A DNA stretch of 64,000 nucleotides from Nitzschia sp. DOCU1 (lineage: Eukaryota; Bacillariophyta; Bacillariophyceae; Bacillariales; Bacillariaceae), in contig OX596000.1 of NCBI GenBank assembly GCA_951394045.1, positions 1,240,001-1,304,000 on the forward strand, read 5' to 3'. Positions 21,077 through 30,478 of this stretch are shown here, piece after piece (position 1 is the first letter of the stretch; each line of letters begins with the position of its first letter). The translations under genes and the position numbers were made by a program. The notes beneath the pieces were generated by a model, which saw only the letters and a list, made by a program, of their open reading frames with translations, was not told where the DNA came from and made no database searches.

Positions 21077-22435
21077 TCACTCCTCAGTTTCTTCGGCGAT
21101 ATCGGCGAGAGCAGTCATTGCTTTTGCAAACTTCGACTCTTGTTTAGTCGTTGTAGTCGGCGTTGCTGGTTTCGAAGTTGTCGCGTTGCCTCCATCCTTT
21201 CCCTTTCCCAATCCTTTCTTCTCGCACTTGTCGGTCGAATGGCGGCACCACTTTTGATGATTGGCGCAGAACCACCATTGCTTGCCATCGACTGTCTTGT
21301 TTGTGGGTTCCCCAGCTTTGGGTTTGACGGACACCCACGCAGGCATGTCGGACTTCTTCTTCTTGTTGTTGCCTTTGGCCTTGCCGGCTTTGTTGTCATT
21401 GCTTTCAGTCGTTCTAGACTTGCCGGCAGTTCTCTGTTGACCTTGGAGTCGTTTCAGAGTGGCCTCGAGCACCATAATCTTTTCTTCTTCCGAAGATGGT
21501 GCGTTCCACTGGTTCTTTTCGACTAGCACCTCGTACTTGTTTTTGGCCAATGCCATGAGAGTGCTTGGAGTGATCGCCGTGGTTCCATCCTCGTATTCCT
21601 CTTCTTTCTTCTCGATGTAGGCAATGAATCGTTTGTCGCTTGCGGCGTGATAGCCTTTGAACAAATTTACCAAAAGGTCGTTTGTGATCTCGCCTCGCGC
21701 GGCTAAAGCATCCACAAGTCCTTTTACGTACAGATTCAGCTTGCCTATGTCGTTGCCTATGGTAGGTAGGTAGGTATCCAGAGAGGAGAGTTGAGTCCTG
21801 ATGTGTGCGGTTGTTGCGTTCGTGTCGATGCTTGATTCCCGTATGACCACTTTGAGTAGGAGAATTCCCACGCCCTTGTTGCTGACAGTGTACTCGTCCT
21901 TGTATGCTGCTATCTTGTTGCGACCCGATGCATTTAAGCTGTTCATGATGCAGTTGTACGCTTGCACGGAGTCTTGAGCAGCTCGATTCTGAGCGTTGAC
22001 GTAGACTTGTGCACACTGATGCAGGTAGTCGAGGGTGTACTCTCCGTAGTGATTGAGGAAATTGGATGCTGGTCCGATTGGATTGTTGGGATCTTCAGGG
22101 ATTGCTAGGAAGGAGTCGTCCCATCCGTTGATAGCTGCTCGTCCGCCTTTCCTGTTGAGGAAATCCTTCATTCGTTCGGGAGAGCAGTCGAAGCCTTCTT
22201 CGTCGGATGAGTACATTGAGGAAGTTGCGGATGACCAAATCTTCATTCCCTCGGATGTCGTGTAGTCAAGCACATTCGCATGTGCGAGAGCTGGCGTGAG
22301 TGCAAACGTTGGCGCAGCGATGTTTTGCTGAGCTGGCGGCCCCGCTGGGGGGACCGCTGGTGGCACGACCGGAGGCGGTACTATCGGTGGTATCATTGGT
22401 GGAACCACTGGAGGAACCTGAAGGTTGGCGGCCAT
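21077..22435 (-). CDS. Copia gag-like capsid protein with zinc-knuckle-like end
   Basis: 452 residues from the ATG at 22435. The N-terminus is Pro/Val-rich (VPPVVPPMIPP). The middle is helical, typical of copia Gag. Near the C-terminus there is a Cys/His cluster, WFCANHQKWCRHSTDKC, resembling a nucleic-acid-binding zinc knuckle, preceded by a Lys-rich stretch. It should form the particle that packages the element RNA. It ends at a TGA (21077-21079) in the same frame as pol. Confidence 0.88.
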   Translation of the reverse strand: MAANLQVPPVVPPMIPPIVPPPVVPPAVPPAGPPAQQNIAAPTFALTPALAHANVLDYTTSEGMKIWSSATSSMYSSDEEGFDCSPERMKDFLNRKGGRAAINGWDDSFLAIPEDPNNPIGPASNFLNHYGEYTLDYLHQCAQVYVNAQNRAAQDSVQAYNCIMNSLNASGRNKIAAYKDEYTVSNKGVGILLLKVVIRESSIDTNATTAHIRTQLSSLDTYLPTIGNDIGKLNLYVKGLVDALAARGEITNDLLVNLFKGYHAASDKRFIAYIEKKEEEYEDGTTAITPSTLMALAKNKYEVLVEKNQWNAPSSEEEKIMVLEATLKRLQGQQRTAGKSRTTESNDNKAGKAKGNNKKKKSDMPAWVSVKPKAGEPTNKTVDGKQWWFCANHQKWCRHSTDKCEKKGLGKGKDGGNATTSKPATPTTTTKQESKFAKAMTALADIAEETEE

Positions 22436-22473
22436 TGTAGCTGATGATTAACTGTTGAAGAACTTGTATGTCT

Positions 22474-22492
22474 CTTATGCGCAGAGGAAGCG
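22474..22492 (-). promoter_or_regulatory. Likely primer-binding site, half-tRNA type
   Basis: Directly inside the 5' LTR, the element strand reads CGCTTCCTCTGCGCAT. Its complement, GCGCAGAGGAAGCG, resembles the D-arm of eukaryotic initiator tRNA-Met (GCGCAGxGGAAGCG) rather than a tRNA 3' end. Priming from a tRNA-Met half molecule is known for Drosophila copia. The match is from memory of the tRNA consensus and needs checking against the host tRNA. Confidence 0.55.
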
Positions 22493-22804
22493 TGTTGAAA
22501 TCTACGATGACCGGTACTGGCTAATCGTAAAAAGAGCTCAAATAACTTGTGGTTGTGTTGCAGTGTGTTGATTCTGAAACTTATGAGCACTAACAGTGCG
22601 TAAACTAAATGTATGCTGTCGAGATAGACAGCTGATGTACTCTGATTTGTATCGTACTTAGTGCCATCTCCATGCCTTCTCCTCGTTGGAGTCAGCACGT
22701 GGCTGTTCGGGAGTGAACGTTGCACTTCCCTATACGATTGCGTCATCACGCTGATGACGTCGTGAAGAGCGATCCTTGACCACCAGATTTACCGTATTTG
22801 AACA
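22493..22804 (-). repeat. Copia 5' LTR (312 bp)
   Basis: Right copy, identical to 16520-16831. On the element strand it contains the promoter that drives transcription leftward, away from array gene A. Confidence 0.93.
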
Positions 22805-22870
22805 GCCTCTTGTCTCATAATTCTATTTTCTTCTACTTTGCATCACTGTTACGATACGCACCCGATCATC

Positions 22871-23583
22871 ATGAACGGATCAAAAAGCAAGACTACCACC
22901 AAAAACAACTGCTGCTGTTCGCCGTAAGTGTTAAAGTTCAAGGCGGCAACACGAAGAAGCATCTCTCATACATATGATTGTAATGTTTGGTGTTTCCTAC
23001 TAGACTATCCGTCATAATAAACTAACTCATCATTTGTTCGTCTTTGTTCTTTCTTTTCACCAGGCCCTACAAAGATCGAGTTTTCATCGCCGCCCATAGC
23101 TTCTCCATCGTGGGGCTGGGTTTGTCATATGCGAGTTCGTATTTTGCATTGGCCATAGGCGCCATAGGATTTCTCCTTTTGCAAGTAGGGTGGTGTTACA
23201 AGCTAGACAAGTGTGGGCTCATTACCGCAGGTGTCTATTGTGTCTTGGGAGGTGTGGCAGATATTTTTGTTGGCGTCCTGCTTATTTTCAACAGTTACTT
23301 CTTCTCTGTCACTGAAATTGTGTGCTCAATTATTGGTGGCGCCTTCTGGATAGCTGCTGGAATCATGACATTAGTTTTTGCCTGTGGACGTCGTTTGCAA
23401 AAGCAGCTTGCTAGAGATGAGGAAGACGATGATGGGGTAATTCACGTACTGGTGGCTACCCCTATTCAAGATAATACCACCTTCAGTTCTTCTTCCAATG
23501 ACTGTTCCCCCAAGAATCCTGCGGGATCTGCTGCACTGGCTTGTTGCGCCCCCCACAGCATATGTTCAACGTGCCCCCTATGA
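22871..23583 (+). CDS. Array gene A: four-helix membrane protein, C-terminus frameshifted
   Basis: First of five tandem paralogues. A tiny exon 1 (22871-22923) encodes MNGSKSKTTTKNNCCCSP; after a 140-nt intron, exon 2 (23064-23583) encodes the rest, 190 residues in all. Four hydrophobic helices are visible (around FIAAHSFSIVGLGLSYA, LAIGAIGFLLLQVGWC, CGLITAGVYCVLGGVAD and IIGGAFWIAAGIMTLVFACG). A cytosolic-looking tail follows (RRLQKQLARDEEDDDG). Compared with gene D, one extra base near 23540-23570 shifts the frame, so it ends early in CAPHSICSTCPL while the former C-terminal coding sequence (to about 23713) is still readable in another frame. Its native upstream region was separated from it by the copia insertion. 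The Cys cluster could be palmitoylated. I know no function for this family. Confidence 0.8.
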
Positions 23584-24434
23584 AGAAGCTCCTTTGATTG
23601 CCAGACCCACCCCCATGTCCCCCACTTGCCACGGCTCCCGGTGTTGACGCAAATGCAGTATCCACCCCCGGTGCATTTCAAATGCCGCCTACTGGTTTGT
23701 TCCAGAAAAACTAGGCCAAACCGGTCCATCATCTTGCGATTGAGCAATACCCACGATGTTGGTGGGCATCATTTAATAAGAAATAGCCGCCGCTGTATTG
23801 AGCCTTGAAGGAGGAGCAATTGACGACGTGCTCCTCTTTTGTTAAACCCGATAGATGTTGAGATTTTCCTACAACCTCAGCCGTGTTGCTCGGGAGCCCC
23901 CGTATTTCCATCCAAAATATGACACACCAGGAGGACTTGCAGTAGCAACGAGGGCCTTGACTTATGATTTTGCAGGGTCCCCGACTGTATGATAGAGTCG
24001 TCGCTGAGTCGAGTCGCGTCAAGTAGCTTGGTAGGCAGAAGGGTAGGGGTAATTTCTCTTCTGTTATAAACACTTAAAAAGTCTTGACACCCCTTAAAAT
24101 TAAAAGTATCTCTGTCATAGTTTTTCGCGAACAAAGGGCAAGGCCCAAAGATGCGATCAGTCCAAACGGGGGCAAGACCCAAAATTGCGATCAGTCCAAA
24201 GGGCAAGAACCAAAGATGCGATCAGTCCGAGAAGATCACTCTATACTAATAGAAGACCACGACCACGTACATCATGCTGGAAGAGTACTAGTCGCGAGTC
24301 CGATTCTTCCCCGACTCTGGCAGGTGAAAGTCAAGACAATACAATTCCACAACGTTTGAGTTATCCTAACTTCTCGTCTCATAATTCTCTTTTCTTCTAC
24401 TTTGCATCACTCTTACGATACGCATCCGATAACC
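23584..24434. other. Array spacer A-B
   Basis: Contains the former 3' coding end and tail of gene A, then DNA shared with the other spacers. The last ~90 bases before gene B (TTTGAGTTATCC ... TCTTACGATACGCAT) are conserved before A, and in part before D. Confidence 0.6.
24137..24230 (+). repeat. Three short tandem repeats upstream of array gene B
   Basis: Three imperfect copies, about 30-34 bp each, of GGCAAG(G/A)(C/A)CCAAA(G/A)(A/T)TGCGATCAGTCC. One further copy lies upstream of gene D (about 27422-27450). The position suggests a regulatory element, but this is inference. Confidence 0.6.
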
Positions 24435-25165
24435 ATGAGCGCAGCATCAAACAGCAAGACCACCAAAAACAACAGCTGCTGTTCGTAAGTTGTTCTAGTT
24501 CAAGCAAACACGAAGAAGCATCGCTCATACCAATGATTGCAATGTTTGGTTTTACTAGACTATCCGTCGTAGTAAGAAACTAACTCGTCTTTTGTTTGTC
24601 ATTGTTGTTTCTTTTCACCAGGCCCTACAAAGATCCAGTTTTCATCGTCGCCCAGAGCTTTTCCATCGTGGGGCTGGGTTTGTCGTTTGCGAGCTCTGTT
24701 GGTGCATTGGTCATGGGCGCCATAGGATTTCTCCTTTTGCAAGTGGCGTGGTGTTACAAGCTCAACAAGTGTGGACTCATTACCGCAGGTGTCTTTTGTG
24801 TGTTGGGGGGTGTGGCAGATTTTATTTTTGGCGCCCTGCTTATTTTCAACAGTTACTACTTCTCGATCGCTGGAATTGTGTGCTCGTTTATTGGTGGCGC
24901 CTTCTGGATTACTGCTGGAATCATGACATTAGTCTTTGCCTGCGGACGTCGTTTGCAAAAGCAGCTTGCCAGAGATGAGGAAGACGATGACGGGGTCATT
25001 CACGTGGTGACTGCCCCTATTATTCAAGAAAATGCCACCTTCAGTTCTGCTGCAAACAACAACACTCCTGGATCTGCTGCCAGGGCTCCCGGTGTTGACC
25101 CAAATGCTGTATCCACCCCCGGTGCATATCAAATGCCGCCTGCTGGTTTGTTCCAGAAAAACTAG
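24435..25165 (+). CDS. Array gene B: four-helix membrane protein, intact
   Basis: Exon 1 (24435-24484) encodes MSAASNSKTTKNNSCC plus two bases; a 137-nt intron follows; exon 2 (24622-25165) completes a 197-residue protein. After the conserved PYKDPVF come four hydrophobic helices, with the conserved turn LLQVAWCYKLNKCGLITAG between helices 2 and 3 and FACGRRLQKQLARDEEDDDG after helix 4. The tail ends PGAYQMPPAGLFQKN, a Pro-rich end that also appears in gene E. Topology would place both ends in the cytosol. It resembles no tetraspanin or claudin signature I know. The gene is very close to A in both coding and flanking sequence, so the duplication is recent. Confidence 0.87.
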
Positions 25166-25949
25166 GCCGAACCAGCCCATCATCTTGCAATTGAGCAATA
25201 CCCAAGATGCCGGTGGACGTCATTTAATAAGAAATAGCCGCCGCCGTGTTGAGCTTTGCAGGAGCAATTGACGTGCTCTTTTTAAACCCGATAGATGTTG
25301 AGATTTTCCTACAACCTCAGCCGTGTTGCTCGAAAGCCCCGTATTTCGTCCAAAATATGACACGCCAGGGTGCCTTGCAGTAACGACGAGGGCCTTAAAG
25401 TTTGATTTTGCAGGTTCGCCGACTATAGTCGTCGCCGTGTCAAAATGTTTTGGGTTGCTTGTCGTCGTAACTCGCGTCCCTCCCCAATTCTTTGAACGCT
25501 GGTTGTTGCGCTTTGTCCATCATAATGCCTATGCAACCATCGAGGGACAATATTTCGTAGAAAGCCCATGACCTCAGTTCGGGTAGGAACGCACGGCTGA
25601 AGGTCTGCCGGCGATTTTGTTGCGATCACTCCGAAACGATTGAAGATTCATCTTGTCGCGATTAGAGTACTACTTCAAAACGAGGGTTGAAGGATGAATC
25701 ATTTCTTGTTCCGTTAGGGCAAAAAGATGAACGTATGGTCGTAAGCCTGCCAGCGCGCATGCATACTATCTTGTCGTGATTACTCCAAACGCCGCAGGTG
25801 TAGTCGCGACTTGAAGGTTCTCGCCGGATAATGCAGCTGAAAGGCAACACCCCCATCCTAGCCGAAAGAGATTCTGCGCTTACTCTTCTTGCACCATCTT
25901 GTTTCATAATTTCCTGTTCTTCCTTGACATAGTCAAAAACGAAACAATA
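25166..25949. other. Array spacer B-C
   Basis: No gene. The right part (about 25726-25949) is nearly the same as the DNA upstream of gene E (29580-29819), including GCCTGCCAGCGCGCATGCAT and the block ending AAAACGAAACAAT just before the ATG. C and E are thus sister copies, promoter included. Confidence 0.6.
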
Positions 25950-26806
25950 ATGGCCGGATCAAAAACATCAATAGCAAGAAGCAATCATGCTGCTTGTAAG
26001 TTTGATTCAGTCCAGAACAATCATCGTTCCCCCAAATGTTCGTCCTAATTTGTTCCTTTTCTCTTCATTGGCAGGCCTACAAGGATAGCATTTTGGTCAT
26101 TGCACAGATCTTCTCCATCTTGGGGCTGCCATTGTCTTGGACTGTTTTGAAAAATGGTGTGTACTACTACTTTGACACGTCGGATGCGGCGGCATGGGCT
26201 TCTTTTGTTGTAGTGACCACCTCTTTCCTCGGGTTTCTCCTCTTGCAAGTGGCGTGGTGCTGCAAGCTCTCCAAGTGTGGACTCATTACTGCAGGTGTGT
26301 TTTGCATTGTCGCCGGTTTGGCGGCGATTATTTTCAGCGGCATCAGATTTGCAGTCCAGTCGGCCCCTGGCATTTTCGTGAGCGACTTTTTGGGTGGCAC
26401 CCTCATGTTGGCATGTGGAATCTTGACCTTGGTCTTTTCCTGCGGCCCTCGTTTGCAAAAACTGCAGCAGCAGCAGAATGCCCAAGATGACCGCGACGAC
26501 GACGGCTATATTCCTGTTGTGCCTACCATTGTCAGTGATGGTTCTTCTGCGAAAAATGTTGGATTCACCAGTCCCATCGCCACTGGAACTGCTCCTAGTG
26601 ACGCTTTGGATGCCGCCGGAAGAACCCCCGACGTCTATTTCCCACCTCCCATTTCCAGCCCAGTGCCTATGCAACATGTGTGGAAATGTTTGCGAAAAAC
26701 TAAGCCTTCTTGTTCTTGTGACCCATCCTGCGAGGATAGTCGTGGACCCACAATGGTAAAAAAGTCATGGAACAACACGTCATTTGTGAAAAGGGCGCCA
26801 TCGTAG
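25950..26806 (+). pseudogene. Array gene C: four-helix membrane protein, probably broken
   Basis: Closest to gene E. Exon 1 (25950-25995) is 46 nt, whereas E has 44. Exon 2 (from 26075) starts GCCTAC where all others have GCCCTAC or GCCATAC. Together these put the exon join out of frame and give a stop within a few codons. Exon 2 itself remains open from an ATG inside the intron (26036, MFVLICSFSLHW) to 26806, 256 codons, with the four helices intact. At the 3' end the frame also runs past the family stop (PMPPxFxFEKN) and adds about 50 unrelated residues. Either it is a dying copy or it now uses the intronic ATG. Confidence 0.6.
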
Positions 26807-27627
26807 CGGCGTACCTCGGACTTTAACACCCGATGGAGGCTGAGATTTTCATATCCTCAGCACCCATGCGGCTCGGAAATTCAGTCTCCAGCTAAATAAA
26901 TGATTATCAGGCAGGCTTTATTAGCGATGAGGGCCGTGAGTTTAGTCCGATTGTGCACGGCACAGACCCATGTTGTCACAATAACTCACTCTACAACAAG
27001 AGTTGAAGGATGGATTATTTCATGTTCCAGCCGGGGTCCAGGCCATATGAGTAATGGCTACTTTTGCTGTTCTTCGTCCTCCTGCTCATCCTATGCCGAT
27101 TAGTAGGTCGCAATCATGATACAACTATGGAAGGAAGGCGGACTAATCCTGTGGTTTGTATCCGTCACGTCGGGGTTGAAAAGCTTGCACAACAACATTC
27201 ATTTTTTATCATTTTTATCATCATCAATAGTTGTGAGGCACACACATCACGTCCGCGTGTGAAAACGTTTGTTCACGAACGCATCCGTTCCCGGTCCATG
27301 ACTCATAACCTAGTTTGTGGAATCTGGAATGTTTACGATGCCAATGTCCGGCATTGCGCAACCACTCATGTTTTCATAGGGTCGATTTCGCACATCCTCC
27401 TGTCGCGATCACTTAAAGGGAGGGCAAGACCCAAAGATGCGATCAGTCCGAGAAGAACACCCTACTACCAGACCACGACCCCGTACATCATGGAAGGGAA
27501 CTAATCGCGAGTCCGGTTCTTAAAAGCGGATGAAACTCAAGACCCCATAATCCAACAATGTTTGAGTTACTCTAACTTCTCGTCTCATAATTTTTGCTTT
27601 CTTCTTAGACCGACAAACGAGGATACC
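26807..27627. other. Array spacer C-D
   Basis: No gene. The segment about 26978-27175 is shared with 29265-29455 in the D-E spacer (GTTGAAGGATGGATTATTTC and onward). The last 200 bases resemble the upstream regions of A and B, including the GATGCGATCAGTCCGAGAAG block. Confidence 0.6.
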
Positions 27628-28456
27628 ATGGCCGCATCAAAGAATACCAAGAGCAACAGCAACAACAAGCAAAGTTGCAAGTGCTTGTAAGTAGTAGCAT
27701 CACTGCAACACATGCTTGGATTGCTCCGTCATATTAGCCACCTAACACACTGCTTGGTCATCTTTGTTCTTGTATATCTCCAGGCCATACAAGGATCCAG
27801 TTTTCATTATCGCCCAGAGTCTGGCCCTTGTGGGGTTCGCCTTGTCCTGGACTTCGTATTTTACATTGGTCATTGCCTTTATAGGATTTATTCTTTTGCA
27901 AGTGGCGTGGTGCTGCAAGCTCAACAAGTGTGGACTCGTCACTGCTGGTGCCTTTTGCGTCTTGGCTGGTTTGGCCAATATTGGGTACGGCATTTACTTC
28001 GTGACTCACTACGTGGGTGCCGTCCAAGTCCTCGATGACTACTACGTCGTCGACGACTACTACGGGCCCTACGTGTATGTCGACTACAGTCCAGCTGCCA
28101 AAGCGTGCGCCTTTGTTGGGGGCGCCTTGATGACGACGGCTGGAATCATGACATTAGTCTTTGCCTGCGGACGTCGTTTGCAAAAGCAGCTTGCCAGAGC
28201 TGAGGAAGATGATGACGGGGTCATTCACGTGGTGGCTACCCCTATACAAGATAATACCACCTTCAGTTCTGCTTCCAATAACAGTTCCCCCAAGACTCCT
28301 GGATCTGCTGCACCGACTTCTGGCACCCCCACTGCAAATGTTCAACGCGCCCCCGATGAAGAAGCTCCTTCGACTGCCAGACCCACCCCCTATGTCCCAC
28401 CTGCCAGGGCTCCCGGTGTCGACCCAAATGCTGTACCCACACCCGGTGCACATTAA
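27628..28456 (+). CDS. Array gene D: four-helix membrane protein with enlarged loop
   Basis: Exon 1 (27628-27686), 97-nt intron, exon 2 (27784-28456), 243 residues. Exon 1 encodes a Ser/Asn/Lys-rich start ending in a CKC pair. The loop between helices 3 and 4 has an acidic Tyr-rich insertion (VLDDYYVVDDYYGPYVYVDYSP) that is absent from A and B. The tail is longer and Pro-rich (RAPDEEAPSTARPTPYVPPARAPG). It stops at PTPGAH, where the sister genes continue; the codons for MPxxGLFQKN remain downstream after the TAA. Otherwise it is intact. The loop faces the non-cytosolic side in the simplest topology and could be where the copies differ in function. Confidence 0.86.
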
Positions 28457-29819
28457 ATGCCGCATGCTGGTTTGTTCCAGAAAAACTGAGCCGAACTGGT
28501 CCATCCTGCGATTGAACAATAACCACGATGCTGGTGGAAGTCATTTGGGGAAAAAATAGCCACCGCCGTGTTGAGCTATGAACAAGGCGCAATTGAAGTG
28601 CTCATTAAACCATATAGAGGTTGAGATTTTCACACAACCGCAGCCATGTTGCTCGGGAGCCCCCTTCTTTCATTCAAAATATGGCACACCAATAGACCTT
28701 GCAGTAGCGACGAGGGCCTTGAATTTTGATTTGATATGGTCCACGAATGTCGCCGTCAACAATTCGTACTGCTCTGACTTGCTTTTTCATTGTAACCGGC
28801 GTTCACAACCTTTCTTCGGAAGCTCGTAGCAGGGCGAACAGATAAACGCATGGTCATAGGACTGCCGGCCCACATCCATCTTATCGAGACTACTCCAAAA
28901 CCACAAGGATTGCGAAGGATGGATTGGTCATGGGAACGCGTCAGAATCAAGGGCATGGGCTGGTAGGCTGCCCAAAACGGCCCATGATGCTTCAGTTCTT
29001 CAAACACCAACATACACTGCTCCCAGAGCTTGAAAAAGTCACCCGTGCAACTTGTCAAGACAGTGTACCTTGCACTTTTGTGCCATTATATGCAGTTGAG
29101 ATTTTCGAACCGCATGCTGCTCAGCCTTGTTGGCTCAGGAAACCCGCCATCTATCTTGCGACAAAAGCACCCGGCATTATTAGCGATGGTAACCAGACAA
29201 TGTAGCCATCGTCTCGTGTTTTGTGTTGTTTCCCTGCCCTGCACAAACGTCTCATCGTGTTGGCACAATGACTCACTCCAAAACGAGAGTTGAAGGATGG
29301 ATTATTTCATGTTCCAGCCGGGGTCCAGGCCAGATGAGTAATGATTACTTTTGCTGTTCTTCGTCCTCCTGCTCGTCTTATGCCGATTAGTAGGTCGCAA
29401 TCACGATACAACTATCGAAGGAAGGAGGACTAATCCTGTAGTATCCGTCACGTCGGCGTTGAAAGACTTTTGCCACAAACATTCGTCCATTATCATTCAC
29501 GAACGCATCCGTTCCCGGTCCATGACTCATAACCTAATATGTGGAATCTGGAATGTTACGTGTTCCGGCAGGAGGGAGATGAACGTACGTACGGTCGTAG
29601 GCCTGCCAGCGCGCATGCATTCTATCTTGTCGCGATTACTCCAAACGCCGCACGCCAACGCATGTCAGAGTAGTCGCGACTTGAGAGGGTTCTCGCCGGA
29701 TAATGCGCGCTGAAAGGCAAGACCCCCATCCTAGCCGAAAGAGATTATGCGCTTACTCTTCTTTCACCATCTTGTTTCATAATTTCCCGTTCTTCCTTGA
29801 CATACTCAAAAACGAAACA
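28457..29819. other. Array spacer D-E, with long duplicated blocks
   Basis: No gene recognised. Contains one copy of a ~455-bp block (28807-29260) repeated at 30831-31285, and one copy of the block shared with 26978-27175. The right end is the E promoter region shared with C. Confidence 0.6.
28807..29260 (+). repeat. Duplicated intergenic block, copy 1
   Basis: Begins AACCTTTCTTCGGAAGCTCG. The first ~285 bp match 30831-31115 almost base for base, then both copies continue with small indels to CCCTGCCCTGCACAA. No coding sense on either strand. Confidence 0.75.
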
Positions 29820-30478
29820 ATGGCCGGATCAAAAACCAACAATAGCAACAAGCAATGCTGCTTGTAAGTTTGATTCAGTCCCAGAACAATCATCGTTCCC
29901 CCAAATGTTCTTCCTAATTTGTTCCTTTTCTCTTCATTGGCAGGCCCTACAAGGATCGCATTTTGGTCATTGCACAGATCTTCTCCATCTTGGGGCTGCC
30001 ATTGTCTTGGACTGTTTTGGCCTATGATGTGTACTACTCGCCGGAAGGGGCGGCATGGGCCGGTTTTATTAATGTGACCTCTTTCCTCGGATTTCTTCTC
30101 TTGCAAGTGGCGTGGTGCTGCAAGCTCTCCAAGTGTGGACTCATTACTGCAGGTGTGTTTTGCATTGTTGCCGGTTTGGCGGCGATTATGTTCAGCATCA
30201 AAGCTCATTATTATGAGTACTCTGGCATTTTCGTGTGCCTTTTTTTGGGTGGCGCCCTCCTGTTGACAAGTGGAATCTTGACCTTGGTCTTTTCCTGCGG
30301 ACGTCGTTTGCAAAAAAAGCAGCAGCAGAATGCCCAAGATGACCATGCCGACGGCGGCTTTATTCCTGTTGTGCCAACCACTGTCAGTGATGGTTCTGCT
30401 GCAAATAATGCTGCATTCTCCAGTGCCACCCCCGGAGCCTACGAAATGCCGCCTCGTTTTGTCTTTGAGAAAAACTAG
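29820..30478 (+). CDS. Array gene E: four-helix membrane protein, intact
   Basis: Exon 1 (29820-29863, MAGSKTNNSNKQCC plus two bases), 80-nt intron, exon 2 (29944-30478), 192 residues. Helices lie around LVIAQIFSILGLPLSW, FLGFLLLQVAWCC, CGLITAGVFCIVAGLAAIMF and LGGALLLTSGILTLVFSCG, followed by RRLQKKQQQNAQDD and the Pro-rich end PGAYEMPPRFVFEKN. It differs from A, B and D in the helix 1-2 loop and the tail, and is the intact sister of gene C. The N-terminal Cys pair beside a short basic stretch is conserved in all members and could be lipid-modified (inference). Confidence 0.87.

Larger units (their letters stand above)
16514..22810 (-). mobile_element. Intact Ty1/copia-type LTR retrotransposon
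   Basis: The element spans 16520-22804 on the minus strand, with 312-bp LTRs (16520-16831 and 22493-22804) that look identical, start TG and end CA. A 6-bp target duplication GCCTCT flanks it (16514-16519, 22805-22810). On the element strand the order is 5' LTR (right), gag, pol, purine tract (GAGAGGGAG beside the left LTR), 3' LTR. The order integrase before reverse transcriptase defines copia. The gag and pol frames are open apart from one in-frame TGA between them. LTR identity and intact frames indicate a very recent insertion, possibly still active. It lies 66 bp upstream of array gene A. Confidence 0.95.
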
